Source: a virus
Direction: 5' to 3' (one strand)
DNA: 64,000 nucleotides
Virus record (IMG/VR): IMGVR_UViG_3300038856_000064
Coordinates: 62,001 to 126,000 of that record
Position 1 is the stretch's first letter; each line of letters opens with the position of its first letter. Below, one piece after another: positions 7,610 through 15,645 of this stretch. The notes below the pieces were generated by a model. That model did not search any database, was not told where the DNA came from, and was given only the letters and a program-made list of their open reading frames with translations. Made by a program: the position numbers and the translations under genes.

Positions 7610-8318
7610 ATTTCATCCTCATTGCGCGCTTATCAGATTCTAGTTGTTTTGGGATATCTAGATTTTGTGTTAATTGAGATTCCCACATCCTAACGACAAC
7701 ATCTGGTAGTAAATGAATCGCTGGTGGACCAGCTTGCCTATAAAGCTGAATCCACATATCACAATCCATCGCATATAAAATTTTAGGATCACACTTAAGA
7801 GTTAAGCTACTATCAAACATTATAGCGCTCGGGCATCCTATCTGATTAACACCTTCTACCATAGCCTTCTCCCCAGGCCATCTAGGTTGATGTGGGCGCT
7901 CTCTTTTTACCCCCTCAGAGTCAGTATGGGTGCACATACTTGCGAGCCATTTAGCGTCGCTTTTTTCTAGTGTTGCAACCATGTCTGCAATTGCCGTTCT
8001 GCTATCTAGTAGGTCATCTTGATTCATAATCTTAATATAACGATGTCCGCAATTCACACCCAGTCCTATAGCACTATTGGTATTAGCTGCTGGTCCCCTG
8101 CCACTACATCCAATAACCCTACATTCTTTTGTGCATTTAGATAACTCAGACATCATACGCTTATTTCCCGCAATATCTTCACTAGGCTGAATAGATGCTA
8201 ATACGAGAATACTTGAATAGGTCTGAATATTGATGGAGTGAATCAGCTCACCTAACACTCTAGGTGTCTCTGGTCCTGAATAATAAATAGGAATGCAGAT
8301 TGAGACTAGTGGCTTCAT
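7596..8318 (-). CDS. Glycosyltransferase family 2
   Basis: 240 aa. The start PLVSICIPIYYSGPETPRVL is a standard GT-A family 2 opening with the donor-binding strand. The metal-binding region reads YIKIMNQDDLLD (about residues 92-103), where family members have D-x-D or N-x-D-D. The later WESQLTQNLD segment fits the acceptor-loop region. Predicted cytoplasmic, with no membrane anchor. It overlaps neighbours by 4 and 14 bases in the same operon. Confidence 0.85.
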   Translation of the reverse strand: MKPLVSICIPIYYSGPETPRVLGELIHSINIQTYSSILVLASIQPSEDIAGNKRMMSELSKCTKECRVIGCSGRGPAANTNSAIGLGVNCGHRYIKIMNQDDLLDSRTAIADMVATLEKSDAKWLASMCTHTDSEGVKRERPHQPRWPGEKAMVEGVNQIGCPSAIMFDSSLTLKCDPKILYAMDCDMWIQLYRQAGPPAIHLLPDVVVRMWESQLTQNLDIPKQLESDKRAMRMKYGYT

Positions 8319-9223
8319 AGAATTTCATTATCCTTACACCAAGATATTATAGTTTCTGCGCGATTTTTGTACGAGTGATTCGCGTGCATATACTCCATCA
8401 AGCGCTGACCATTCTCTCGCATTTCCTTAAGCCTATTCGGATGGCAAAACTCGACATCCTTAATCATTCTTTCTAGTTGCTCAAACGAATCAAAACACTG
8501 AACAGAATCATCTAGAAAATCAGGGATAAATTCTTTGAAATCCTCATAGCTAGCGCGATCCATCAAAAGATTAGTGCCACAACCAGCCGTTTCCCAGGGG
8601 CGTCCTGGTACCAGCCCCCTACATGCATCCTGATTGATATGTATCATTGTATATAGCTGATTAGTCTCGTCGATCAGCGCCTCGCCGAAAACGCCATTCA
8701 CGCAACGAACCTTCTCTAGTAGCTTTTCTCTCTCGGCAGTTATACTTCCTACAAACCCTATCGTAAACTGCTTTAGTATTTCTGGCTTACGCCTATGAAT
8801 TTGTGGAGAGCATGCGTATGGTAAATGTAATACTGGACTAGGTGTTCTTTCTTTAAATCGATCAACAAATAATTTGTTAGCAACTAGATAGCCATGATAA
8901 CTATCACCGAATGCCTTTTTGAATGATTGCTCTGGATGATAACTTACGTCAAAATCCCAATATAGTCTTGGAATGTACTTAAGGTTATGGTGGTAGAACA
9001 AGGAACTATAACCGGACATTCCATCGTTCATCTCAGTAACTATAAGAAGGTCAAACTCCTCTTCTCGGGCTTCTTTAGCACCTAGGAATCTATACGGCTC
9101 TTCATAAAAGTTTCCATAAAAAATAGCCTCGTGACCTGCTTGCTTAAATCCCTCAACTAATTGCTGAGCCGTGCAGCGGTCTGGTTGTTGGGGAATACAT
9201 CTCCCGGTTACTAGGACTTTCAT
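8315..9223 (-). CDS. CgeB-like glycosyltransferase, second copy of this type
   Basis: About 302 aa from the ATG at 9223 (MKVLVTGRCIPQQPDR). That ATG overlaps the stop of the 39-aa membrane protein gene as ATGA, which makes the longer frame up to 9352 unlikely. The C-terminal half contains GRPWETAGCGTNLLMDR, the conserved R-x-x-E-x-x-x-C/A-G core of CgeB-type GT-B transferases, followed by a region equivalent to the HP-x-R-x-x-x-x-x-NG helix (HPNRLKEMRENGQRLM). Divergent from the gene at 3809 but of the same general architecture. Sugar and acceptor unknown. Confidence 0.75.
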   Translation of the reverse strand: MKVLVTGRCIPQQPDRCTAQQLVEGFKQAGHEAIFYGNFYEEPYRFLGAKEAREEEFDLLIVTEMNDGMSGYSSLFYHHNLKYIPRLYWDFDVSYHPEQSFKKAFGDSYHGYLVANKLFVDRFKERTPSPVLHLPYACSPQIHRRKPEILKQFTIGFVGSITAEREKLLEKVRCVNGVFGEALIDETNQLYTMIHINQDACRGLVPGRPWETAGCGTNLLMDRASYEDFKEFIPDFLDDSVQCFDSFEQLERMIKDVEFCHPNRLKEMRENGQRLMEYMHANHSYKNRAETIISWCKDNEIL

Positions 9224-9339
9224 ACTATCAACCCAATAATAAGCCATGTGACAAGAAGGACTAAAAATAAAGTAATACTTCTTCTCATATGACGACGTTC
9301 TTCTTTTGAAGAGTAATAATCTTTTGGAGGATATGTCAT
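9220..9339 (-). CDS. Single-pass small membrane protein, 39 aa
   Basis: A 39-codon gene from an ATG at 9339 to a TGA at 9220. A charged N-terminal half (YPPKDYYSSKEERRHMRRS) is followed by one hydrophobic segment (ITLFLVLLVTWLIIGLIV) that fills the rest, so a C-tail-anchored or single-pass protein with Arg residues on the cytoplasmic side is expected. GGAG precedes the ATG. It overlaps its upstream neighbour at 9336 by 4 bases and its downstream neighbour at 9223 by 4 bases (both ATGA), which is strong evidence that it is real. Role unknown; it could tether a neighbouring glycosyltransferase to the membrane. Confidence 0.75.
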   Translation of the reverse strand: MTYPPKDYYSSKEERRHMRRSITLFLVLLVTWLIIGLIV

Positions 9340-9863
9340 ACTCCCACCTCATCTATAACCCTACAAAGAATGCTATCCAAGTTCTTTTCGACACTAGGAT
9401 TACCAAGGTTTATGATTGGGATATTGTTTTCTCTAGCGACACGCATAGCTAATGCAGTACCACCTACATATTTGCCCTCATCAGTATAACAAATTACTAA
9501 ATCAGATGGGGTTTTTAAATCTACACCTAGAACCTGAAATATATTACGTTGCTTGATACGCTTTACACCCTGAGATATATCATCGTTAGCATAGGGGTCA
9601 TGACGATAAACAAGGTCGAGTGCATCGTCGCGTAACTCTTCTGTATGAGCACGCCCAAGAATTGGCAGCTCCTTATTGAAGGTGCTCCATGGCATGTATA
9701 TTATACAGTGATCTCTAGCGCCACGCTCGAAAGCATAATCTGCTCCTTCTGCATGTCCTGAGCGAATCCACCATCCACGCTCGCGTGCTTCTGCGCCGAG
9801 TTCTACAAATAGGTCGCAAATTTCAGGTGTAGTGTTACGCGAGCCAATTCCGGTAATTATCAA
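9336..9863 (-). CDS. SLOG/DprA-like Rossmann-fold nucleotide-binding protein
   Basis: 175 aa. It begins MIITGIGSRNTTPEICDLF and continues with WIRSGHAEGADYAFERGA and IYMPWSTFN, then a late GGTALAMRVARENNIPIINL segment. These are the features of phage SLOG-superfamily proteins: a GxGSR start, an R-S-G-x-A-x-G-A-D-x-A-F-E block, and GGT followed by a helix and the I-P-x-x-N-L strand. The fold binds nucleotides or their derivatives; some relatives act on cytokinin-like ribotides or bind DNA (LOG, DprA). Substrate here is unknown. It sits near the MazG-like and GuaB-like genes, which also concern nucleotides. Confidence 0.75.
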   Translation of the reverse strand: MIITGIGSRNTTPEICDLFVELGAEARERGWWIRSGHAEGADYAFERGARDHCIIYMPWSTFNKELPILGRAHTEELRDDALDLVYRHDPYANDDISQGVKRIKQRNIFQVLGVDLKTPSDLVICYTDEGKYVGGTALAMRVARENNIPIINLGNPSVEKNLDSILCRVIDEVGV

Positions 9864-10057
9864 TCCAATAACTCCTGCAATTCTTTAATCCACTGCCGAA
9901 AACCTTCGCGGTCTAAGGTGGCATAAAAATATCCATCACATTCCTCAGTAATGCAAAATTCATTGTCATCGATTTTCTCTACTGATACAACACTTCGAGA
10001 AAGTAAAAAATTACTAACCGATTCTAATCCGCGCCAATTATCTTCATCTTCGTTCAT
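9860..10057 (-). CDS. Hypothetical small acidic protein, 65 aa
   Basis: Very acidic product with four-base ATGA overlaps at both ends, which supports translation. The end (REGFRQWIKELQELLD) is a helix. No motif is recognised. It lies between the MazG-like and SLOG-like genes. Confidence 0.6.
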   Translation of the reverse strand: MNEDEDNWRGLESVSNFLLSRSVVSVEKIDDNEFCITEECDGYFYATLDREGFRQWIKELQELLD

Positions 10058-10584
10058 AGTTTTATGTCACTCCCCTTACGATCCGAAACTTCATTAAACT
10101 TCTGACGAACTAGATCTTCTAATTTAAGACCAAAACGAGTAGCAACTAGATCAGCATATATAACTACATCGGCGATCTCCTTTCCGATTTCTTCTAAAGG
10201 AATATTGCCATCGCGCTTCATCTTCTTGGTGAGATTACATAACTCGCCTACCTCCCCAGCGAGGGCATTGGTCCACTCGCCAGGAGACCAATCTGTTAGT
10301 CCCTCGTCGTGTTTAAAAGCTGTTATGGCACGCTCGTAACCTACGCGACGTAGTTTACTAAAGCAAAGACTACCGATATCTTCTAATACCTGGACATCTC
10401 TTTCCACTACCTCTGACATATTAAACGAAAGTGGACAACTCTTTATGTCCTCATATGGAACTATAGAGTATATGTCATATTCATCTAGAATATCAAATGT
10501 AACTTGCCCAACCTTTAGAACCTTGACAATCTTATTAGTGGGCGTATGTATTACAAAATCTCCTACTTCTATTTTATCGCTCAT
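10054..10584 (-). CDS. MazG-like nucleotide pyrophosphohydrolase with N-terminal extension
   Basis: About 176 aa from the ATG at 10584, which follows the upstream stop directly. The C-terminal 95 residues carry the MazG-superfamily helices: ALAGEVGELCNLTKKMKR (E-x-x-E-type metal ligands) and EEIGKEIADVVIYADLVA (E-x-x-D). Such enzymes hydrolyse (d)NTPs to (d)NMPs plus pyrophosphate. The first 60 residues (EVGDFVIHTPTNKIVKVLKV) look like a separate small beta domain. With a GuaB-like enzyme just upstream, it probably shapes the nucleotide pool during infection; base specificity cannot be read. Confidence 0.8.
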   Translation of the reverse strand: MSDKIEVGDFVIHTPTNKIVKVLKVGQVTFDILDEYDIYSIVPYEDIKSCPLSFNMSEVVERDVQVLEDIGSLCFSKLRRVGYERAITAFKHDEGLTDWSPGEWTNALAGEVGELCNLTKKMKRDGNIPLEEIGKEIADVVIYADLVATRFGLKLEDLVRQKFNEVSDRKGSDIKL

Positions 10585-10585
10585 A

Positions 10586-11632
10586 TTATAACCTATATGG
10601 ATGATGTGGATGTGACTCTCGTAAAGTGTTGCCTGTAACAACTACAAACTCGGCACGATTTCTCAACGACTCAATATTGCGAGCGCCGCTATAGCTAAAG
10701 CCACTACGAATACCAGCTTCAAGATTCTGCAAAGTATCAGCAACGGGACCTCGGTAAGGAACTTTTGCGCTGACACCCTCAACTCTAGGAGTTCTCTCAC
10801 CCCTCTTTTCTTTTTGTGCCGCATATGATGCTGAGCCTCTAAAAGTTTTGTATGTTAAGCCATTTTCAACTAGACGATCTCCTGGAGCCTCATCTGTCCC
10901 AGCAAGCAGTGCCCCTAGCATTACTGCATCAGCGCCGGCTGCCAAACCCTTAACAATGTCGCCTGAATACCTGATACCACCATCACCTATGATGGAGACA
11001 CGCCTATCATTATTCCCCCTCAGTCCTTCTAGCCTTAGGGTTATATCGACGTCTTCAATAGCACTAAGTTGAGGAAAACCATGTCCACTCACAACTCTAG
11101 TTGAACAAACGCTGCCAGGTCCAATACCAACCTTAATGATATTAGCTCCAGCTTCAACTAAGCGAAGGGCAGCCATTCCCGTAGCAACATTGCCTGCAAT
11201 GATATCGGTGTCTGGACAAATCCCCCTAACTCTGTGAATAAATTCAGCTACACGCTCATGATCACCATGAGCTACGTCTACACAAATCATATCAAAAGCA
11301 AGCGGATTTATACATAGAGAAAAATCCCCCTCTGAAATGCCACGAGAAACAATACGTGGGGCACCAACCTCTTTGCACATATTTAGCCATCGTTGTTGCC
11401 AATGACTGTCGGCAAATCGATGTAGGACACCGGCGCCACCCGCCTGATGCATTGCAACTGCCATCTCGCCCTCAGTGACCGTATCCATATTAGAAGATAA
11501 GATCGGCAGGGTCAGCTTAATCCTACCTACAGTAGTACTAATATCTACATCATTTCTAGATGCAATATCCGAGTGCTGTGGCACGAGGAGCACGTCATCA
11601 AAACTATAGGCTGGCTTCATTCTAATTTTCAT
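10586..11632 (-). CDS. IMP dehydrogenase / GMP reductase family enzyme without CBS domains
   Basis: About 348 aa (start at 11632, or 11620 with four residues fewer). It has the full TIM-barrel signature: [15 protein letters not shown] at the N-terminus, the NMDTVTE motif, [12 protein letters not shown] with the catalytic Cys, [20 protein letters not shown] and the [13 protein letters not shown] segment. There are no CBS domains between the barrel strands, as in GMP reductases and some short IMPDHs, so the reaction could be IMP to XMP or GMP to IMP. It would alter the purine pool for phage DNA or nucleotide-sugar synthesis. The next gene is MazG-like. Confidence 0.85.
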   Translation of the reverse strand: MKIRMKPAYSFDDVLLVPQHSDIASRNDVDISTTVGRIKLTLPILSSNMDTVTEGEMAVAMHQAGGAGVLHRFADSHWQQRWLNMCKEVGAPRIVSRGISEGDFSLCINPLAFDMICVDVAHGDHERVAEFIHRVRGICPDTDIIAGNVATGMAALRLVEAGANIIKVGIGPGSVCSTRVVSGHGFPQLSAIEDVDITLRLEGLRGNNDRRVSIIGDGGIRYSGDIVKGLAAGADAVMLGALLAGTDEAPGDRLVENGLTYKTFRGSASYAAQKEKRGERTPRVEGVSAKVPYRGPVADTLQNLEAGIRSGFSYSGARNIESLRNRAEFVVVTGNTLRESHPHHPYRL

Positions 11633-12299
11633 TAAATATCTCGTGGTGTTCAGGGTGTAATCGCTCTCCGTTTGGGCCAATAATTGAACCGACAAAATCA
11701 TCCCCCTGGCGTGGAATAGGAAACGTCATACAGTGACGGTGAATATCGCTAGTTGGATAAATCTTATGTGCAACTAGAGGATAGACATACTCTTTCAAAA
11801 AATCCTGGTCACATTGCCAGGCGTCTTTATATTGTTTTGCGAATTCTTTTATCATGGGCGCCATTTGTAGACAGGCATGCCTTTTCATTCCGAACATGCC
11901 ACCCATCAGTCCCAACCTTGGATTAAAATGATAGGGGTGATCAGCCATTGAGTGGACAAGTTTGGTACTCTGCATCCATTCTTCAACGGCAAGAGCTTCT
12001 CGCTTACTTAATCTTGAGTCGCAGTCTCTAGAAATAAAAATATCCACGTCATCTTCACTAGCGGGAAGAAATCTTGCAAACATACCCTTCCAGCCCTCTA
12101 GCCCCTTGGGTATTTCTACCACGTCTGCGCCTAGCTCAACTAGACGGATTATAATATCTGACGGCACTGAGTCTAAATCAATATAAAACCTACACCCCCA
12201 TCCTGGATAAATCTTGGGTGCAAGCTCGGCATTACGGATCGCACCTACCGTATATTTTTCTTCGCTCCCCCAAAGTGAAAAGGTAATACGTTTCTTCAT
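11622..12299 (-). CDS. Probable nucleotide-sugar glycosyltransferase (GT-A-like)
   Basis: 225 aa. The layout resembles GT-A transferases: KRITFSLWGSEEKYTVGA at the start, then IFISRDCDSRLSKREALAV with an acidic D-x-D motif, DHPYHFNPRLGLMGGMFGMK and QCDQDFLKEYVYP. This text recurs in sugar-transferase-like proteins of viruses and bacteria, but I cannot give a CAZy family. It starts at the ATG lying 6 bp downstream of the -10 of class 1 promoter B. No ribosome binding site is present and a TAG occurs in frame 15 bases upstream, so its mRNA is most likely leaderless. Confidence 0.65.
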   Translation of the reverse strand: MKKRITFSLWGSEEKYTVGAIRNAELAPKIYPGWGCRFYIDLDSVPSDIIIRLVELGADVVEIPKGLEGWKGMFARFLPASEDDVDIFISRDCDSRLSKREALAVEEWMQSTKLVHSMADHPYHFNPRLGLMGGMFGMKRHACLQMAPMIKEFAKQYKDAWQCDQDFLKEYVYPLVAHKIYPTSDIHRHCMTFPIPRQGDDFVGSIIGPNGERLHPEHHEIFNEN

Positions 12300-12305
12300 A
12301 TCTCT

Positions 12306-12333
12306 ATTGTGTGTCTATCGGTCAAATTCGTGC
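12306..12333 (-). promoter_or_regulatory. Class 1 phage promoter B, leaderless type
   Basis: Minus-strand -35 GCACGA (12328-12333), 16-bp spacer, -10 CACAAT (12306-12311) in the block TAGACACACAATA. The -10 ends 6 bases before the ATG at 12299, so transcription should start at or within a base or two of that ATG. It overlaps the 3' end of the GT2 gene upstream. Confidence 0.85.
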
Positions 12334-13133
12334 AGAAAATCTTTATACCGCTTATAGTAATCCGGTGACGCAAACTTCGTGTCGTTCTCTAACGCTATGA
12401 TAGAAGGGCTACTAGGAAAAAACTCCTCGATGGCGCGCAAAGCCTCAAAATTACTTCTTTCCTTATCTGATTGTTCTAGTGAGTCTGGTCTTTGATTATA
12501 AATACTTAGGCACGAGGGAATAGAAATACCAGAAACACCTAGAGACATAAAGTATAGGACGAGCCAATAGTCAAAAGCCGATCGATATTCCATCCCAGCC
12601 TTAAACATACGCCTCCAGTCCACGAGATCCCGCAACTTATTATCCCAATGCACATGCACGCCGCAACGAAAGAACTGTTGTAGGTCGAGAGACGAATAGG
12701 TAGGCGGAACCCCCTTAGCGATCACCCTATCATTTACTCTTGTCTCATAACCTCCATAGTAAAAGTGACTCTTTTCTTGGCGCAACATTCTATTTCTTCT
12801 AGATGCTTCGTAGGCAGCCTGCAAAATCTGAATCCCTCTCCATGGAAATGATCTATCATCCGTATTTGAATTGGTGACGATCCTTCCTTTGGCGCAATGC
12901 CATCCAACCAACCAACTAAATCCATATGGTGTTCTTTTAGGCTGCTCAATAAGCTTAATGCGCGAATCCTTCTCACGCCACTTCTTGATTATCTCTACAC
13001 TGCCATCCGTTGATGCGCTATCTACAATGATATGCTCGAAGTCTTGAATAGTTTGTTGTAAGGTATTTTCTATCAGTCCATCTAGAAACTGTTCAGAGTT
13101 GTAGCAAGAGGTGATAAAGCTAACTTCGGGCAT
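12315..13133 (-). CDS. Glycosyltransferase family 2
   Basis: 272 aa. Classic GT-A opening PEVSFITSCYNSEQFLDGLI, followed by HIIVDSASTDGSVEIIKKW and the metal-binding NSNTDDRSF (about residues 92-100). It has the spacing of polysaccharide-type family 2 enzymes that take UDP- or dTDP-sugars. No membrane segment. It is the last gene of the transcript starting at promoter C; its final 19 bases carry the -35 element of promoter B. Confidence 0.9.
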   Translation of the reverse strand: MPEVSFITSCYNSEQFLDGLIENTLQQTIQDFEHIIVDSASTDGSVEIIKKWREKDSRIKLIEQPKRTPYGFSWLVGWHCAKGRIVTNSNTDDRSFPWRGIQILQAAYEASRRNRMLRQEKSHFYYGGYETRVNDRVIAKGVPPTYSSLDLQQFFRCGVHVHWDNKLRDLVDWRRMFKAGMEYRSAFDYWLVLYFMSLGVSGISIPSCLSIYNQRPDSLEQSDKERSNFEALRAIEEFFPSSPSIIALENDTKFASPDYYKRYKDFLHEFDR

Positions 13134-13134
13134 A

Positions 13135-13374
13135 TCACTCTACTAGATCAAATACATACACTACGCCATGTTCTTCATGATCGTGTCGATTAATGGTAAC
13201 GACTCGTGGATCATTACCGACCTTGGTGATCGTATCTAGAAAGCGTTGTTGCTTTACTTTACTCTTGAAGTCATCCTCGGAAGGCCAAACTGATAATTTG
13301 CTGTCCCCAGCATCCAAAGCCTCGGTTACCCAGCGATGACGCCTTGGTTTATCTGGTAATTTTGCTTCAGTCAT
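13135..13374 (-). CDS. Hypothetical small protein, 79 aa
   Basis: Charged product with a basic start (KLPDKPRRHRWVTEALDAGD) and an end rich in short strands (HEEHGVVYVFDLVE). No catalytic motif or membrane segment. It is spaced 2 bases from both neighbouring glycosyltransferase genes, so it belongs to the same transcript. Function unknown. Confidence 0.6.
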   Translation of the reverse strand: MTEAKLPDKPRRHRWVTEALDAGDSKLSVWPSEDDFKSKVKQQRFLDTITKVGNDPRVVTINRHDHEEHGVVYVFDLVE

Positions 13375-13376
13375 TG

Positions 13377-14426
13377 TTATACCTCTACAGTGTTAAAGAA
13401 CTTATCATACCCCTGCTTCTTTTCTTTTGCGAAGATCCAAATTAATGGAATATCTTTTAGGTTATATGGCTCTACACCATCAGGTCCATCAAAGTAGGCT
13501 AAATCTTTACGAGCTAAAAAAGAATCCCTATGTTTGGTGACTGAATGCCCCTCCATAATTAGAGGATGCTTGTTGTCAAACCTTAATACCGTATCCAAAT
13601 CCTCAGTTTGATTTAAATACTCATCAGTTTGTCCACCACGCGCATATGCGCCAACGTCACCATGTTTATCCTGCCCCAATTCCTTATCATAAAATTCCTT
13701 CTTTGCCCTGATCTCTTCATTATTATCCTTACAATACGAATAATGATATACTACAAAACTAGGTAGGACAAACCTACGACTTAGATAGCGAGGATCAAAG
13801 TAAGTGCAAACTCCATTTGCATCGCGAGCTACAGGATGATTAGCGTAATTTAGCCCCGGCTGAAAGCGAATAAAGCGCTGGTGTTGTTGGCCCCAGTCGC
13901 CACTCGGTTTACGAATATGATAGGCATCGCGCCAGAAGTGATAGAATCCAGCAGGGACAAATTCGGTAGCCCATGGCTCAATAGAGATTGCCTTGCGTAG
14001 CTCATCAACAACCTCTGGATGGATGAACTCGTCAGCATCAGTAATGAGCATCCAATCTCCCTCTTGCATATACTGAAAGAAGGTGTTCTTAAGTTCTTCT
14101 AGATCCTGCCAAGGGCGATCGATCTGCACAAAAACGATCTTACGATCTGGGTCTTTATTGTCCTTGACATCCTTGATGATCTCAACCGTGCGATCTAACG
14201 AATGACCATCTGGCGTCGCCTGCCCTGCGGCGACCTTGCTTTGGACAGCACCCTCAATAACGACAATACGATCTACCTTATCGTAAAGCTGAAGCATACA
14301 AGCTTCAATAAGCTTCTCCTCATTACAGGCTTGGATACATTGCACAATTTTAGGTTGCTTGTCGATGGCATCACAGATAGCACCAACTTGGTTGGGTAAA
14401 TTATTATTAAACGGGTTATCAGACAT
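13377..14426 (-). CDS. Glycosyltransferase family 2-like with DADEF motif
   Basis: 349 aa. Residues 25-45 (KIVQCIQACNEEKLIEACML) are the donor-binding start of a family 2 GT-A domain. The metal site is DWMLITDADEFIHPEVVDEL (about residues 124-143). A later block, SGDWGQQHQRFIRFQPGLNY with nearby Trp and His residues, resembles the acceptor region of the family 2 subset often annotated as glycan processing in phages and cyanobacteria. It overlaps the GT4 gene upstream by 8 bases. Specificity unknown. Confidence 0.85.
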   Translation of the reverse strand: MSDNPFNNNLPNQVGAICDAIDKQPKIVQCIQACNEEKLIEACMLQLYDKVDRIVVIEGAVQSKVAAGQATPDGHSLDRTVEIIKDVKDNKDPDRKIVFVQIDRPWQDLEELKNTFFQYMQEGDWMLITDADEFIHPEVVDELRKAISIEPWATEFVPAGFYHFWRDAYHIRKPSGDWGQQHQRFIRFQPGLNYANHPVARDANGVCTYFDPRYLSRRFVLPSFVVYHYSYCKDNNEEIRAKKEFYDKELGQDKHGDVGAYARGGQTDEYLNQTEDLDTVLRFDNKHPLIMEGHSVTKHRDSFLARKDLAYFDGPDGVEPYNLKDIPLIWIFAKEKKQGYDKFFNTVEV

Positions 14427-15645
14427 TGCTAGCCTCCTGTTTGTCAGCTACTACGCCCTCGATGACCTCTAGCATCTTTGGCCCAATAACTGAATAATCA
14501 AATTCCTTCATATCCGGTGCAGGCTTTAGTTCCTGACGTGCCTCATAAACACTGCGCATCTGGTTCATCATAGAAGATACTGATGGTTCCGCAATCTTAT
14601 CAAAACTCGTATAGAGTTCTGGATCTGCATGTCCTTGTCCCACTAGAGGCTCCATAGAATACCGTACTGGATAAACATTATTTTTAGGAATTTCTCTAAC
14701 TGGATAGTGACCAGGAATCATGCCGGCCTCCCCCTCTGGAATGTCAACGTATTCGGTATCGAATGCAAATTCGCCCATACCGCCCCAGGAGGTAGTGACT
14801 AGCTTATTGCCGTAAGCTAATGCATCGAACGCTGGCAGGCACCACCCCTCTCCGCGACTACTGCATACATAACAGTCTCCAGTCTTGTGAAGTTTTTTAA
14901 CCTGTTCCTCAGTAAGAGTTTTGGTCACGACCATAACTGGCGGATAACCATCAGCGGGTAGTCTCATGCCTTGTTTTGCGCCGTCAATGTATGCGCGCAA
15001 CCTATCACGCTCGCCATTACGATCGCCCCCCATATTGATGTATGTCTTCAGAATTAAGATCACATCTTTGTGGCCATGAAATTCCGTTAGATAAGACCTT
15101 AGTAAAACATCGATTCCCTTCTTGGCAGAAAACTGACTAATGTTATAAAACACGAACTTATCAGTAAGAAATTCTGGATCGGATGTTGCGGAGATCGATT
15201 CAATCCCATCTAGATTATAAGATGAGATGTCGAAAGTGTGCGGCACCTTAAAGGTTGGCACCGTAACACCGGAATCCCTGAATGCCTCCACGCTAGCCTG
15301 GCAAAAAGTAATTACGCCATCAAACTTATTGAGCTTATCAACCCAATACTGTGGAATTCTAGTAGTCTCCCAGGCGACAACAGCAATATTGATCTTGCCG
15401 TCTACGGGGCGCATTTCATTTGGCGTGCAGTGCTGTATAACAACGTCAACGCCGTTAAGGTCTTTTGTAAGCAACTGGCGCTCTAGATCTGTTGGCTTGT
15501 AAGCCGTGCCAGGATCTGCTTGATCATAACGCACAGGACGTACAACTAGATCAACCCCCGCATCGTGTAATGCCTTAATATAGCCCCGAGCAGCGGTTGA
15601 ATACCCGCTAAAGTCTCTAACTGGTCCAATGTATAAAGCTTTCAT
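14419..15645 (-). CDS. Glycosyltransferase family 4 (GT-B)
   Basis: 408 aa. GT-B architecture: an N-terminal GPVRDFSGYSTAARGYIKAL segment for acceptor binding, the interdomain strand FVFYNISQFSAKKGIDVLLR, and the C-terminal donor site SSRGEGWCLPAFDALAYGNK, which is the E-x(7)-E-like motif of family 4 with the Gly-rich turn (the second Glu is Asp here). Predicted soluble. It overlaps its upstream neighbour by 4 bases. Likely a retaining sugar transferase; sugar and acceptor unknown. Confidence 0.9.
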   Translation of the reverse strand: MKALYIGPVRDFSGYSTAARGYIKALHDAGVDLVVRPVRYDQADPGTAYKPTDLERQLLTKDLNGVDVVIQHCTPNEMRPVDGKINIAVVAWETTRIPQYWVDKLNKFDGVITFCQASVEAFRDSGVTVPTFKVPHTFDISSYNLDGIESISATSDPEFLTDKFVFYNISQFSAKKGIDVLLRSYLTEFHGHKDVILILKTYINMGGDRNGERDRLRAYIDGAKQGMRLPADGYPPVMVVTKTLTEEQVKKLHKTGDCYVCSSRGEGWCLPAFDALAYGNKLVTTSWGGMGEFAFDTEYVDIPEGEAGMIPGHYPVREIPKNNVYPVRYSMEPLVGQGHADPELYTSFDKIAEPSVSSMMNQMRSVYEARQELKPAPDMKEFDYSVIGPKMLEVIEGVVADKQEASNV

